Shown here piece by piece: positions 1 through 7,818 of a stretch of 58,896 nt of DNA. The stretch is from a bacterium (GTDB taxonomy: Bacteria > Vulcanimicrobiota > Vulcanimicrobiia > Vulcanimicrobiales > Vulcanimicrobiaceae). The DNA is taken from assembly GCA_028869385.1 (NCBI GenBank), contig JAGWSR010000082.1:1-58896 (forward strand). The letters are read 5' to 3'. Position numbers and translations under genes: made by a program. The notes under the pieces were generated by a model. That model saw only the letters and a list, made by a program, of their open reading frames with translations. It ran no database searches and had not been told where the DNA came from. The first letter of the stretch is position 1; each line of letters opens with the position of its first letter.

Positions 1-1037
1 CCGGTCGGCGGATACGGCGTGACGATCGTGCTCGCGCCGGAGTCGCGCGCCCAAGCGAGCACGGCGTCCGCATCGACGAGCACGCCGTCGTTGCGCGTCG
101 TGAAGTGCGCGGCGGCGCGCGTGAGCCCGTCGTCGAGCGCACCCGCGCTGAAGAGCGCGGCGGGCCGCTGCGGATCTGCGACGGGCGGCGTAGGCATCGC
201 GGCAACGGCGCGCACGTTCGCATCGATTCCCAGGCTCTCCGGATACAGATCTTCTTCGGTGAGCAGCAGCGCGACGTCGACGTGCGGCAGTGCGTCGGCG
301 GGCGCGAGCGGCGCGATGCGCGGTGGAGCGCCGTCATCGGGCAGCGCCTGCGCGGCTTCGTCGAGCTCGCCGCGCGGGTCGAAACGCCCGTTCGTGTACT
401 CGCGAATGTTCGACGCGCGCGCAACATAGTGTTTGCCGCGCGTCTGCAACCCGGCGACCCAGCGCCACGAGAGCGTATTCGATGCGGGGTCCGCGTCGAG
501 CAGATGCTTGTAGAAAAAGTCCGAGCCGATCTGCCACGGCAAGCGCAGCGTAAAGATCCAGATGCTCGCGAACCACATGCGCGCGTGATTGTGCAGATAT
601 CCCGTCTCGACCAATTCGCGCGCCCACGCATCGAAGCAGGCGATCCCGGTCTCACCCGCCTTCGCGCGTTCGACGGCCGAACGCAGTGCTTGGTCGCGTT
701 CGAGACGCGCTTTGAGCGCGATGCGCTCGTCGTTGAAGCGCACGAGCATACTCGGGCGAAGTTCGAGCCAGCCCTTCCAGTAGGTGCGCCAGCACACTTC
801 CTGGATGAACTTCTCCGCGTTCGCGTAGCCGTGCCGCGCGAGGACCGCGGCGATCGCTTCCTCTTCGGTGATCAGGCGACGCCGAATCCACGGAGAGAGC
901 GTCGAGACGTTCGTGCGATCGTTGGGACCGCGGTCGGCGTTGCGCTCGCGCGCGTAGGCGCGTCCGGCGCGCGGGAGAAAGGCGTCGAGGCGAGCGAGGC
1001 CCGCTTGGCGGGTCGGCGTCCAGTCGTGCGGCGTCAT
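1..1037 (-). CDS. Photolyase/cryptochrome-family FAD-binding protein (3' end outside window)
   Basis: The minus-strand frame opens with ATG at 1037 and is still open at base 1, so about 345 codons are visible and the C-terminus is missing. Residues about 30-200 match the helical FAD-binding domain of photolyases: ARERN..RGPND near the start, LSPWIRRRLITEEE, FIQEVCWRTYWKGWLE, then LHNHARMWFASIW and SWRWVAGLQTRGKHY. The usual N-terminal antenna (Rossmann) domain is absent; the protein begins almost directly with the FAD domain and has an extra domain downstream. Short photolyase-like proteins of this shape occur in alphaproteobacteria. DNA repair or a light-sensing flavoprotein role is inferred. 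It is divergent from coaE, about 50 bases away. Confidence 0.85.
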   Translation of the reverse strand, partial: MTPHDWTPTRQAGLARLDAFLPRAGRAYARERNADRGPNDRTNVSTLSPWIRRRLITEEEAIAAVLARHGYANAEKFIQEVCWRTYWKGWLELRPSMLVRFNDERIALKARLERDQALRSAVERAKAGETGIACFDAWARELVETGYLHNHARMWFASIWIFTLRLPWQIGSDFFYKHLLDADPASNTLSWRWVAGLQTRGKHYVARASNIREYTNGRFDPRGELDEAAQALPDDGAPPRIAPLAPADALPHVDVALLLTEEDLYPESLGIDANVRAVAAMPTPPVADPQRPAALFSAGALDDGLTRAAAHFTTRNDGVLVDADAVLAWARDSGASTIVTPYPPT

Positions 1038-1086
1038 CGCATGCTACAAGTAGGTTTGCGGCACGGCGGTTTCCAATGCAGTACCG

Positions 1087-1662
1087 ATGCGCGTTGGGCT
1101 AACCGGCGGGATCGGGTCGGGCAAGAGTGAGGTCGCTCGCATCTTCGCGGAGTTGGGAGCGTTCGTCATCGATACCGACGAGCTCGCCCGCGAGGCGGTA
1201 GCGCCGCACTCCGACGGTCTCATGGAGATCGCGCGGCTCTGGCCGCAGGTCGTGGTGCGCGGCGCGCTCGATCGCGCCGCCCTTGCCGAGATCGTCTTCA
1301 ACGACCCATCCGCACGTGCCGAGTTGAATGCGATCGTGCATCCGCACGTTCGTCGGCTGGCGCTCGAGCGCGAGCAGCACGCGAAAACGGGACAATTGAT
1401 CGTTCACGTCGTTCCGCTGCTCTTCGAGACCGGCTACGCGGAGATCGTCGACAAGACGATCCTCGTGATCGCACCGGAGGCCGAGCGCGTGGCACGCGTG
1501 ACGCAGCGCGATCGCGTCGAGGAGTCGCACGTGCGCGCGCGCATGGCCGCGCAGATCTCGCCCGAAGCGGCTCGCGCGCGCGCCGATTTCACGATCGACA
1601 ACGACGGCGACCTCGCGCACCTCCGCGAACGCGCGCGCGCCGTGTACGAGGCGCTCGCGTAG
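1087..1662 (+). CDS. coaE: Dephospho-CoA kinase
   Basis: This is the last step of coenzyme A synthesis: ATP-dependent phosphorylation of the 3'-hydroxyl of dephospho-CoA in the cytoplasm. The 191-residue length is normal for the family. A P-loop GGIGSGKS lies at residues 7-14, the substrate-site DTD motif at 29-31, and the helical VHPHVRR segment in the middle, followed by the lid region with TQRDRVEESHVRARM. The start is the ATG just before the beta strand that leads into the P-loop. It stands alone between a divergent photolyase-family gene and a convergent gene that ends at 1681. Confidence 0.96.
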   Translation: MRVGLTGGIGSGKSEVARIFAELGAFVIDTDELAREAVAPHSDGLMEIARLWPQVVVRGALDRAALAEIVFNDPSARAELNAIVHPHVRRLALEREQHAKTGQLIVHVVPLLFETGYAEIVDKTILVIAPEAERVARVTQRDRVEESHVRARMAAQISPEAARARADFTIDNDGDLAHLRERARAVYEALA

Positions 1663-1680
1663 GCGCGTGGGTATGATGCC

Positions 1681-2298
1681 CTAGAGCTCGAGTGGTGCCC
1701 AGCGCTCCACGTAGAAGCCGCGCGAGCCGTCGAGGCGTTTGGTGACGTATCCGCGCACGCAGATCGGAGCGTCGGGTGCAGCCGAAAGGCGGTGCCCCAA
1801 CGTGATGCTGCCCGTCGAGTCGCTCAAGACCGTCTTGCCGGCGTCGAGGCGTCCCGCGATCGTCACCTCGTCGCCGAGCTTGAGCTTGGCGAGCGCCGAG
1901 ACGGGTGTCGGCTCGGTGAAACGAATCGTCGTTTGCGCTTGCGCTTCGACGTGCTCGCCGAGCAGACGGGCGCGCACGGTGTAGGTGCCCGCGCCCGGAG
2001 CGCCGCCGTCGTCGGCGAGTGCGTTCCAGATGTACACGACGAGCACCGATGGCCCCGGCGGCAGCGTGCGCGCGTGCGGCGGAAAGGTGACGCCGGGCGG
2101 CTCGGGACGCAGGGTGCTGAAGATGACCTTCGTGCCGCGGAGGACGTCGATCGCGTACTCCTGCGGCTGCGGGAACGTCACCGTTTCGGGCGTCGAGCGC
2201 GTGTTGTGCACGGCGACTTCGATGTTGACGCCGTCGAGTGGATCGAGCGTCGTGCGCGCGATCTGCAGCGAGAGCGTGATGGCGGCGAGTGCGATCAT
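1681..2298 (-). CDS. Secreted BsuPI-domain protein
   Basis: This 205-residue protein has a short hydrophobic N-terminus (MIALAAITLSL) that could be a signal peptide or anchor. Residues about 15-110 resemble the intracellular proteinase inhibitor (BsuPI) beta-sandwich: VAVHNTRSTPETVTFP, then YAIDVLRG and VYIWNALADDGG. A second beta-rich region (about 130-200, LGDEVTIAGRLDAGKTVL) looks like an OB-like fold. The gene overlaps the upstream amidohydrolase by 4 bp (ATGA), so the two are translationally coupled. Protease inhibition is only suggested by the family name; most BsuPI proteins have no tested function. Confidence 0.65.
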   Translation of the reverse strand: MIALAAITLSLQIARTTLDPLDGVNIEVAVHNTRSTPETVTFPQPQEYAIDVLRGTKVIFSTLRPEPPGVTFPPHARTLPPGPSVLVVYIWNALADDGGAPGAGTYTVRARLLGEHVEAQAQTTIRFTEPTPVSALAKLKLGDEVTIAGRLDAGKTVLSDSTGSITLGHRLSAAPDAPICVRGYVTKRLDGSRGFYVERWAPLEL

Positions 2299-3743
2299 AC
2301 GTGACCTCCGCGAAGAACGTGCCCGGGGTAGCGCGCGCGGCGTTCGCCGGGCGCGAGCGGCTCACCGTTGACGAAGATGGCGGCGAGCCCGAGAGGTAAC
2401 GCGTACGGGCGAGCATACGTTGCGGCATCCACGAACGCGCTCTCTTCGAAGACGACGAGATCCGCGTAAGCGTCCACCGCGATCGTTCCGCGCTCGGCGA
2501 TGCCGGCGATCGCCGCGGGCAGGCTCGTCATGCGCCGTATCGCTTCTTCGAGATCCAAGGATCGCTTCTGTCGAACGAAGCGCGCGATCGTACGCGCGAA
2601 GGCGCCGAACGCGCGCGGGTGCGGACCGCCAAAGCTCGCGTTGGGATCGAGCGCGAAGCTCGGCGCGGCCGTCCCGATCGCGCAGAACGGCGCGGAGAGG
2701 GCGGTCGCGACGTCGTCTTCACGCATGCAGAAGAGAAAGGCGCGCGCTTCGGGCTCGTCGCGCACGAGCGTTACGAGCGCGCGGGCGGGGCTCGAACGCC
2801 ATGCGGACGCGATCTCGTCGATGCGCGAACCGCACCATGCCGCGTGCGCTTCTCCACGCACCTCGGCGAGCATGATCTCGTGCCAGCGTTCGCCGAGGCG
2901 CGCCTGCAACGCGAGCGCCGCGGTCGCGGCGATCGTCGGATCTTGCAGCGCGTTCGGCGTGACGACCGGCGGAAGCAGCGATGCGAGCGCGATCCACGTC
3001 GCGACGTACGGATAGACGTCACAGGTGACGTCGGCTCCGCGCGTGCGCGCGCGGTCGATGCGTTCCAGCGTACGGTGCACCGCGCCGGCATGCATCGCGA
3101 ACGCCGCATGATGGTGCACGACGTGCAGCGAAACGTCGGCGCGCGCCGCGAGCGCGATCGCATCCTCGAGGTCGCTCGCGATGCGCGAAGGGTCGTCGCC
3201 GAGGTGCACGCTCGCTCGCGGGGCACCGCCCGCGCGCGCGGCGCGCATCGCTTCGAGCGCGTCGTCGTGCGCGGCGCCGTCGAGATCGAGACTGACGCCG
3301 AGCGCGCCGCTCTCGCATGCGGCGCGGATCGCGGCGAACGGATCGCTCGCGGCGCGCGCGTCCGAAAGCCCTACGAACGAGGCGACGTTCGGGGCCGTCG
3401 TGCCCCGTGCCGCCAGGGCGAAAAACTCATCGGCGTCGCGCCATTCTTCCCAACCAAAGAAGCGGGAGTCGCCGCAGTTTCCACCTATGTCCGTGGTGAT
3501 GCCTTGGCCGATTTTCGAGGAAGAAACGGGATGCTCGAGCCACTCGCGCGAGCTGCGCGACGAAATGTCCAGAAAGCCCGGCGCGACGATCTTTCCGCGG
3601 CAATCCACGCGGCGCACGGCATCGCGATCGGCGCAGTCGCCGACGAGCGCGACCCGCTCGCCGACGATGGCGACGTCGGTCGTGAACCGCGGTCTCCCGG
3701 TCCCATCCACGATCGTCCCACCCTCGAGCACCGTCGAAATCAT
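2295..3743 (-). CDS. D-aminoacylase-like amidohydrolase, probable pseudoenzyme
   Basis: The 482-residue protein follows the N-acyl-D-amino-acid deacylase family along its length: GTIVDGTGRPRF at the start, IVAPGFLDI, GNCGDS, LHVVHHHAAF, and PHPRAFGAFAR...MTSLPAAIAG near the end. Two key sites are missing. The metal-binding HxH after GFxD is Ser61-Ser-Arg63, and the catalytic Asp of the IGSDG motif is Ala359 (IGTAA). I read the codons on both segments, so a translation slip is unlikely. The frame is intact over full length, which argues for a retained non-catalytic role rather than decay. It is co-transcribed with the BsuPI-domain gene. No enzyme activity should be assumed. Confidence 0.8.
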   Translation of the reverse strand: MISTVLEGGTIVDGTGRPRFTTDVAIVGERVALVGDCADRDAVRRVDCRGKIVAPGFLDISSRSSREWLEHPVSSSKIGQGITTDIGGNCGDSRFFGWEEWRDADEFFALAARGTTAPNVASFVGLSDARAASDPFAAIRAACESGALGVSLDLDGAAHDDALEAMRAARAGGAPRASVHLGDDPSRIASDLEDAIALAARADVSLHVVHHHAAFAMHAGAVHRTLERIDRARTRGADVTCDVYPYVATWIALASLLPPVVTPNALQDPTIAATAALALQARLGERWHEIMLAEVRGEAHAAWCGSRIDEIASAWRSSPARALVTLVRDEPEARAFLFCMREDDVATALSAPFCAIGTAAPSFALDPNASFGGPHPRAFGAFARTIARFVRQKRSLDLEEAIRRMTSLPAAIAGIAERGTIAVDAYADLVVFEESAFVDAATYARPYALPLGLAAIFVNGEPLAPGERRARYPGHVLRGGHV

Positions 3744-3759
3744 GCTGGGGAAATCCTTG

Positions 3760-3784
3760 GTTTACCGAGCGGCTGGATGGGCAT
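3760..3784 (+). promoter_or_regulatory. Candidate general-stress (SigB-like) promoter for the KGG genes
   Basis: GTTTAC (3760-3765) and GGGCAT (3779-3784) are separated by 13 bases. This is close to the SigB-type consensus GTTTAA-N12-14-GGGTAT known from Gram-positive bacteria, and it lies about 28 bases before the first KGG stress-protein gene. Whether this organism has a SigB-type sigma factor is unknown, so this is a weak call. Confidence 0.3.
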
Positions 3785-3811
3785 AAGAATGACCGAACCC
3801 CAATCTCCGAG

Positions 3812-4048
3812 GTGAGTGAAACGACGATGGCGATGCAAGAAGAACAGCAAGGCGGCGGCATGAGCGTTCGCGAGGCGGGACGTCGCGGTGGCGAACGCGT
3901 GAAAGCCAAGTACGGCACGGAGTTCTACGAAGAGATCGGACGTAAGGGTGGCGAGGCCACCAAAACCAAGTATGGTCCGTCATTCTATGAAGTCATCGGC
4001 CAGAAAGGCGGGCAGAAGCCCAAACGCAAGCCGGATTCGTCTTCGTAA
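3812..4048 (+). CDS. KGG-repeat general stress protein
   Basis: A small (78 residue), highly charged, glycine-rich protein made of repeats of about 20 residues built on the pattern GxKGG...KYG..FYEEIG. Three copies are visible (GRRGG, GRKGG, GQKGG). This is the KGG family seen in GsiB of Bacillus subtilis and in conidiation or hydrophilin-like proteins, linked to stress and desiccation. GTG at 3812 opens the frame, but ATG at 3827 with GGTGA 11 bases upstream is a likelier start and would give 73 residues. A second KGG gene follows after 9 bases, so the pair looks like a duplication in one operon. Confidence 0.85.
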   Translation: MSETTMAMQEEQQGGGMSVREAGRRGGERVKAKYGTEFYEEIGRKGGEATKTKYGPSFYEVIGQKGGQKPKRKPDSSS

Positions 4049-4057
4049 GACAAACTC

Positions 4058-4381
4058 ATGGCTGAGAAAAAGAGCGGCGACGCGTCCGAGCATAAAGAAA
4101 TGTCGGTACGCGAAGCCGGTAAGAAGGGCGGAGACACCGTGCGCGACCGCTACGGTTCGACGTTCTATGAAGAGATCGGGCGCAAGGGCGGCAAAGCCAC
4201 GCGCGACCGGCACGGTGTGGAATTCTACGAGTCCATCGGTCAAAAAGGCGGCAAGGTCGTCAAGGAAAAGTACGGCGCCGACTTTTACGAAGAGATCGGC
4301 CACAAGGGCGGTCAGAAGGTCAAAAAGCTGATCGCCGAGGCCAAGAAGAAGCTCGAGGAGACCGAGCCGACCGAGGGTTAG
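4058..4381 (+). CDS. KGG-repeat general stress protein
   Basis: This is a 107-residue paralogue of the preceding gene with four GxKGG units (GKKGG, GRKGG, GQKGG, GHKGG) and a lysine/glutamate-rich C-terminal helix. Its composition is almost entirely hydrophilic with no cysteine, as in hydrophilins. Known KGG proteins are induced by stress and lack enzyme activity; a protective role is inferred. The repeat unit FYEEIG(R/Q/H)KGG is nearly the same in both genes, which supports recent tandem duplication and repeat expansion. The stop overlaps the convergent lipoprotein gene by 4 bases. Confidence 0.85.
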   Translation: MAEKKSGDASEHKEMSVREAGKKGGDTVRDRYGSTFYEEIGRKGGKATRDRHGVEFYESIGQKGGKVVKEKYGADFYEEIGHKGGQKVKKLIAEAKKKLEETEPTEG

Positions 4382-4878
4382 CGACAGGCGCCGGCGGCGA
4401 TGAGCCGCCGTGCCTCGTCGGCTACCGCCTTTGACGTGGCGCTACCGTCCGGCTGAAGCGTCATGGCGAGGTGCGCGTGCGTCGTCCACGCGACGCCGTC
4501 GCGCTTGTAAAACACCACCTTGCACGGCGTGAACGTCACGTCTTGGTTGCGCGCGAAGAGCAGCGTGAAATTTTGCTGCGGCCACTCGGAGAGCAGCATC
4601 GCTAGCCGTCCGGCCTGGTACTCCACCGCGATCCCGCGCGTGCGAGGCAGATCCAGACCGCCGAGCGGCGGAATCACGGCGACCTTCAGCACCTCTCCCG
4701 GTGGAATCCACGGGCGGTACGAGATCTTCGTTACCGCCTCTTCGAGCGGCATCACGATCCCGCGATCGTCGATCATCAGCGGGGGGAGCGACGGCTGCGG
4801 GGCGGCGGTATGCGCGCGGGCGCAGCCCGCGAGCGCGGCAACGAAGAAGCAAGCGAGCACCCGGCGGGTCAAGGGCAT
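4378..4878 (-). CDS. Putative lipoprotein, DUF302-like or unknown
   Basis: I chose the ATG at 4878, which gives a 166-residue protein starting MPLTRRVLACFFVAALAGC, a clear lipoprotein signal with lipobox AAGC. The frame could be read further upstream but would lose the signal at its N-terminus and overlap the LptC-like gene. The body contains a central hydrophobic beta pattern (FTLLFARNQDVTFTPCKVVFYKRDG) and one cysteine. I do not recognise the family with confidence. A -10-like hexamer GATACT sits 6 bases before the ATG and there is no Shine-Dalgarno, so the message may be leaderless. Confidence 0.7.
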   Translation of the reverse strand: MPLTRRVLACFFVAALAGCARAHTAAPQPSLPPLMIDDRGIVMPLEEAVTKISYRPWIPPGEVLKVAVIPPLGGLDLPRTRGIAVEYQAGRLAMLLSEWPQQNFTLLFARNQDVTFTPCKVVFYKRDGVAWTTHAHLAMTLQPDGSATSKAVADEARRLIAAGACR

Positions 4879-4884
4879 GCTTTC

Positions 4885-4890
4885 AGTATC
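4885..4890 (-). promoter_or_regulatory. -10-like element for a possible leaderless transcript
   Basis: On the minus strand the hexamer GATACT is followed by six bases and then the ATG at 4878. No Shine-Dalgarno is present between them. The spacing would place transcription start at or next to the start codon. Confidence 0.35.
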
Positions 4891-4909
4891 GGCCGCTTCG
4901 GCGGCGCGC

Positions 4910-5470
4910 TCAAGGCGAGGGTGCCACGAACGCGCCATCGATTTTGTTGATGTGCACCTTGTTGGTGCCGAAGTCGATCGTGACCCCGTCGATCTTGAGG
5001 GTCTGCCCGTCCGAATGCACGTAACTCGGGTGGTCCATCCGCAGCAGCTTCGCGCCGTTCGTCCAGGTGACGAGATCGGTGTCGAACGAGCGGTGCGCGG
5101 GATCGCCGATGAGCTCGACGTGCACCTTGCCGACCGCGGTGAAGTTGAGCGCTTGCGTGTCGAGCGAAACGCGCTCCGCGGAGATGCGCAGGTGCGGTTT
5201 CCCGTGCTTGTACACGATGCCGTCCTTCACGCCCTCGACCGTGCCGGTGGTGCCGTCGGCGGAGAGCTGCGCGGTCGCGTAGTCGAAACTCCACGCCTTC
5301 GTCGCGATGCGATTGCCGCGCACTTGGCCGCCGGCGAGCGTGATGCCCGTCTGCGACGGCGGCAGCGGCGGTGTGTCGCGCCCCGCGAGGATCACGCCGA
5401 CGATCACGTAGATTGCAAGCGCGCCGAGCGCGATGTATCCCGCGCGCTTCCACGGAAAGGGCTTACGCAT
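4910..5470 (-). CDS. LptC-like lipopolysaccharide-export periplasmic protein
   Basis: The start MRKPFPWKRAGYIALG gives 186 residues. A single transmembrane anchor covers residues about 10-30. The rest is beta-rich in the OstA/LptC jelly-roll style: GITLAGGQVRGNRI, TGTVEGVKDGIVY, HGKPHLRISAERVSLDT. LptC links the inner-membrane LptBFG transporter to LptA and LptD. Family membership is inferred from the architecture and from its place next to lnt and near LptD and LptF/G genes. It overlaps the end of lnt by 8 bases. Longer upstream reading adds only arginine-rich sequence from the lnt shadow frame. Confidence 0.7.
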   Translation of the reverse strand: MRKPFPWKRAGYIALGALAIYVIVGVILAGRDTPPLPPSQTGITLAGGQVRGNRIATKAWSFDYATAQLSADGTTGTVEGVKDGIVYKHGKPHLRISAERVSLDTQALNFTAVGKVHVELIGDPAHRSFDTDLVTWTNGAKLLRMDHPSYVHSDGQTLKIDGVTIDFGTNKVHINKIDGAFVAPSP

Positions 5471-6956
5471 CGCGGCCTCGTCGCGCGACGAGCACGAGCA
5501 GCGCGTAGAGCGCGAGCGTTGCGAGCCATACGTTCGTGGGGCCGATATGCGCGAACACCGATCCGACCGGCGGACCGACGCGCCCTTCGACGACGCCTTG
5601 CGTTTCGAGCGGGAGCTTCGTCTGCCAGCGTCCGTCGGGGGCGATGATGCCGCTGATGCCCGTCGCCGCCGCGCGCACCACATACGTGCCGAATTCGACC
5701 GCGCGCATCTGCGCGATCTGCGCGTGCTGATACGGGCCGGAAGTGGTGCCGAACCACGCGTCGTCGGTGCTGATGACGAGCAGTTGCGCGCCGTCGCGAA
5801 CTTGCTGGTATCCGAGATCGCCGAATGCCGACTCCCAGCAGATCATCGGCCCGACGCGAAGCCCCGCCTGCGTGGGATAGACGCCGGGATCGGTGCCGGG
5901 CGTGAAGTTGCCGCTCAGTTCGCCGACGTAGGGCAGCCACCACAGAAATTGATGGCCGGGAAACGACTCGGCGAACGGGACGAGCTGACGCTTATCGTAG
6001 ATCGTTTGAAGTCCGCTGCCGTCGATGAAGTAGAGGCCGTTGTACACGCGTTCGGCATGTACGTCGATGCTGCCCGCGATGATGGTGCCGTGCGCGTCGG
6101 CGGCGAGTCGCGCGAAGCGCGCGAGCAACTGCGGATCGCGATTGAGTCCGTAGCGATCGGCGATCACCGTCTCCGGCCACACGATCAATCGTGGAGCGAA
6201 TCGGTCGGTCGTCGCGGTCATCTGCGTGTAGCGCGCGATCGCTTCTTGGAGCGCACCCGGCTGCCACTTGAGCGTCTGCGCGATGTTGCCTTGCACCGCG
6301 GCGACGGGAATCGTCGGCGGCGGGACCGAGCGCGCGGGCCACGCGAGCCACGCGACGACGGTCGCGGCGACCACGCTCGCCGCGGCGAGCGCGCACGCGC
6401 GCCACGAGCGTCGTTCGAACGCATCGGCCGCGTAGGCGGCGACGATACAGATCGCGAGCGTCACGCCGTTCGTGCCGACGTACGCTGCGAGCACGCGCAG
6501 CGCCGTGTCGGCCTGCGTCGTTCCAAGCTGCGCGAAGGGCACGCCGAGCGTGCCGATGGAGCGCATCCATTCGAGCGCGGCGAACGCGGCCGCCGCGGCG
6601 AGCGGAGCGAGTGCCGCGGGCGCGCGTCGATGCGCGACGACCGCGAGCGCGCCCGCCGCACCGAAGGTGAGCGCTTCGAGGGCCGCGGCCGCAACGACCG
6701 CGACGTAAGCAAGCACGCCGACGTCGGCTTGAATCGTGTTGCTCCACCACCAAAAGCTGATCGTGAAGAAGACGAGGCCGGCGAGCCATCCGCGCGCGAA
6801 CGCCGCTCTCCAGGATGCACCTTGCCAACTCCAGAACAGGGCCGCTGCCCCAAGCGGTGCGCACCAAGCGGCTCCGACGCGCGGAAACGCGACGGCGAGC
6901 AGCAGCGCTCCGATCACGCCGACGACGGTGCGGCGTACTCGCTCCGAGGAGATCAT
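5463..6956 (-). CDS. lnt: Apolipoprotein N-acyltransferase
   Basis: Lnt adds the third acyl chain to the N-terminal cysteine of lipoproteins at the inner membrane of diderms. The 497-residue protein starts MISSERVRRTVVG, has about six N-terminal membrane spans, then a nitrilase-fold periplasmic domain. The catalytic triad candidates are the Glu in IVWPETV, the Lys in YDKRQLVPFAE, and the Cys in GPMICWESAF. A final membrane span lies at the C-terminus. The start codon overlaps that of the divergent lipoprotein gene at 6955. No strong Shine-Dalgarno precedes it, so an upstream in-frame start (MNAVTN) cannot be ruled out. Confidence 0.93.
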   Translation of the reverse strand: MISSERVRRTVVGVIGALLLAVAFPRVGAAWCAPLGAAALFWSWQGASWRAAFARGWLAGLVFFTISFWWWSNTIQADVGVLAYVAVVAAAALEALTFGAAGALAVVAHRRAPAALAPLAAAAAFAALEWMRSIGTLGVPFAQLGTTQADTALRVLAAYVGTNGVTLAICIVAAYAADAFERRSWRACALAAASVVAATVVAWLAWPARSVPPPTIPVAAVQGNIAQTLKWQPGALQEAIARYTQMTATTDRFAPRLIVWPETVIADRYGLNRDPQLLARFARLAADAHGTIIAGSIDVHAERVYNGLYFIDGSGLQTIYDKRQLVPFAESFPGHQFLWWLPYVGELSGNFTPGTDPGVYPTQAGLRVGPMICWESAFGDLGYQQVRDGAQLLVISTDDAWFGTTSGPYQHAQIAQMRAVEFGTYVVRAAATGISGIIAPDGRWQTKLPLETQGVVEGRVGPPVGSVFAHIGPTNVWLATLALYALLVLVARRGRDA

Positions 6957-7782
6957 GATTCGTAGATTCGGTTTCGTAGTGTTGGTGACGGCGTTCATGC
7001 TGGCGGCGTGCGGCCGGCAAGTGACGCCGGATCGCGCTGGGACCAACCCGAGCTCGGGCGGACTCTCCTCGGGTGACATGAGCGTGAAGTTCAGCGTCGC
7101 CGCGCCGTTCAACTTCCAAAAGTACTCGTACGCGATCGTTTTCAATACGTCGGGCGACGGCGTGACCCCGCGAGCCGACGGCACGACCAACAACTATCAG
7201 GGCTACTCGTTCGTCATCATCGTCGGGAACGGCGCGAGCGGAGTAGGCGCAACCGCCTACGCGTTCGTGCGCGGAAATAACATCGCGAGCCAGCCGCCGA
7301 CGCTGCTGGCGATCAATGCGGTGGGGCAGCAACTCGTGCTCGACTCGATCAACAGCAACGGGCAGGGCACCCAATTCAGTCTGCATTTTGCACGCCTCAT
7401 CGCGAGCGCGTACGTGACGCCCTCACCCTCGCCGAGCGCGAGCCCCTCCGTAGCGCCTACCGCCACCTCCTCACCGACGGCCGCACCGAGTTCATCGGCG
7501 AGTCCCAGCGCGTCGCCGACGCCCACGCCTACGCCGATCCCGGGTATCGCAAGCGTGTGGCAGTACAACTTCTTCGTGGTTTCGGGCTCGCCCGGGCCGG
7601 GAAGCACGCTCTCCCTGGTGGACTCGCTCGGATCGGCGGGCGCGGCGGACAACACGTACGTCAATCCGTTCCCGCTCGACACCTCGACGGCGTTCGACTA
7701 CATCATCAACGCGCTGACACCCATCGGTGCGCCCGAGGGAAGCGCGCTGATCGTCGGCGGCGAGATCGCGAGCGCGCCGTAA
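6955..7782 (+). CDS. Lipoprotein with Ser/Pro-rich linker, unknown function
   Basis: The 275-residue product opens MIRRFGFVVLVTAFMLAAC, a typical lipoprotein signal with Cys at about residue 19. An N-terminal beta-rich domain (about 45-160) is joined by a PSPSPSASPS-type low-complexity linker (about 160-195) to a second domain of about 80 residues. GAGGAGAT lies 3-10 bases before the ATG, an excellent Shine-Dalgarno. The ATG (6955-6957) shares two bases with the start codon of divergent lnt. A similar Ser/Pro/Ala linker occurs in the LptD homologue next door. No family recognised. Confidence 0.8.
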   Translation: MIRRFGFVVLVTAFMLAACGRQVTPDRAGTNPSSGGLSSGDMSVKFSVAAPFNFQKYSYAIVFNTSGDGVTPRADGTTNNYQGYSFVIIVGNGASGVGATAYAFVRGNNIASQPPTLLAINAVGQQLVLDSINSNGQGTQFSLHFARLIASAYVTPSPSPSASPSVAPTATSSPTAAPSSSASPSASPTPTPTPIPGIASVWQYNFFVVSGSPGPGSTLSLVDSLGSAGAADNTYVNPFPLDTSTAFDYIINALTPIGAPEGSALIVGGEIASAP

Positions 7783-7806
7783 CGTTCGGTGCGCGCCGAT
7801 TCCGGG

Positions 7807-7812
7807 TACGAT
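7807..7812 (+). promoter_or_regulatory. -10-like element for a possible leaderless transcript
   Basis: TACGAT is followed by exactly six bases and the ATG at 7819, with no Shine-Dalgarno between them. The same TACGAT-N6-ATG layout precedes the genes at 13035 and 27258. Confidence 0.4.
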
Positions 7813-7818
7813 GGCGCC

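Noticed and set aside
7257-7682. Antisense frame with Gly/Val/Leu repeats opposite the lipoprotein linker
   Set aside because: It is the complement of the Ser/Pro codon repeats and has no start context or homology.
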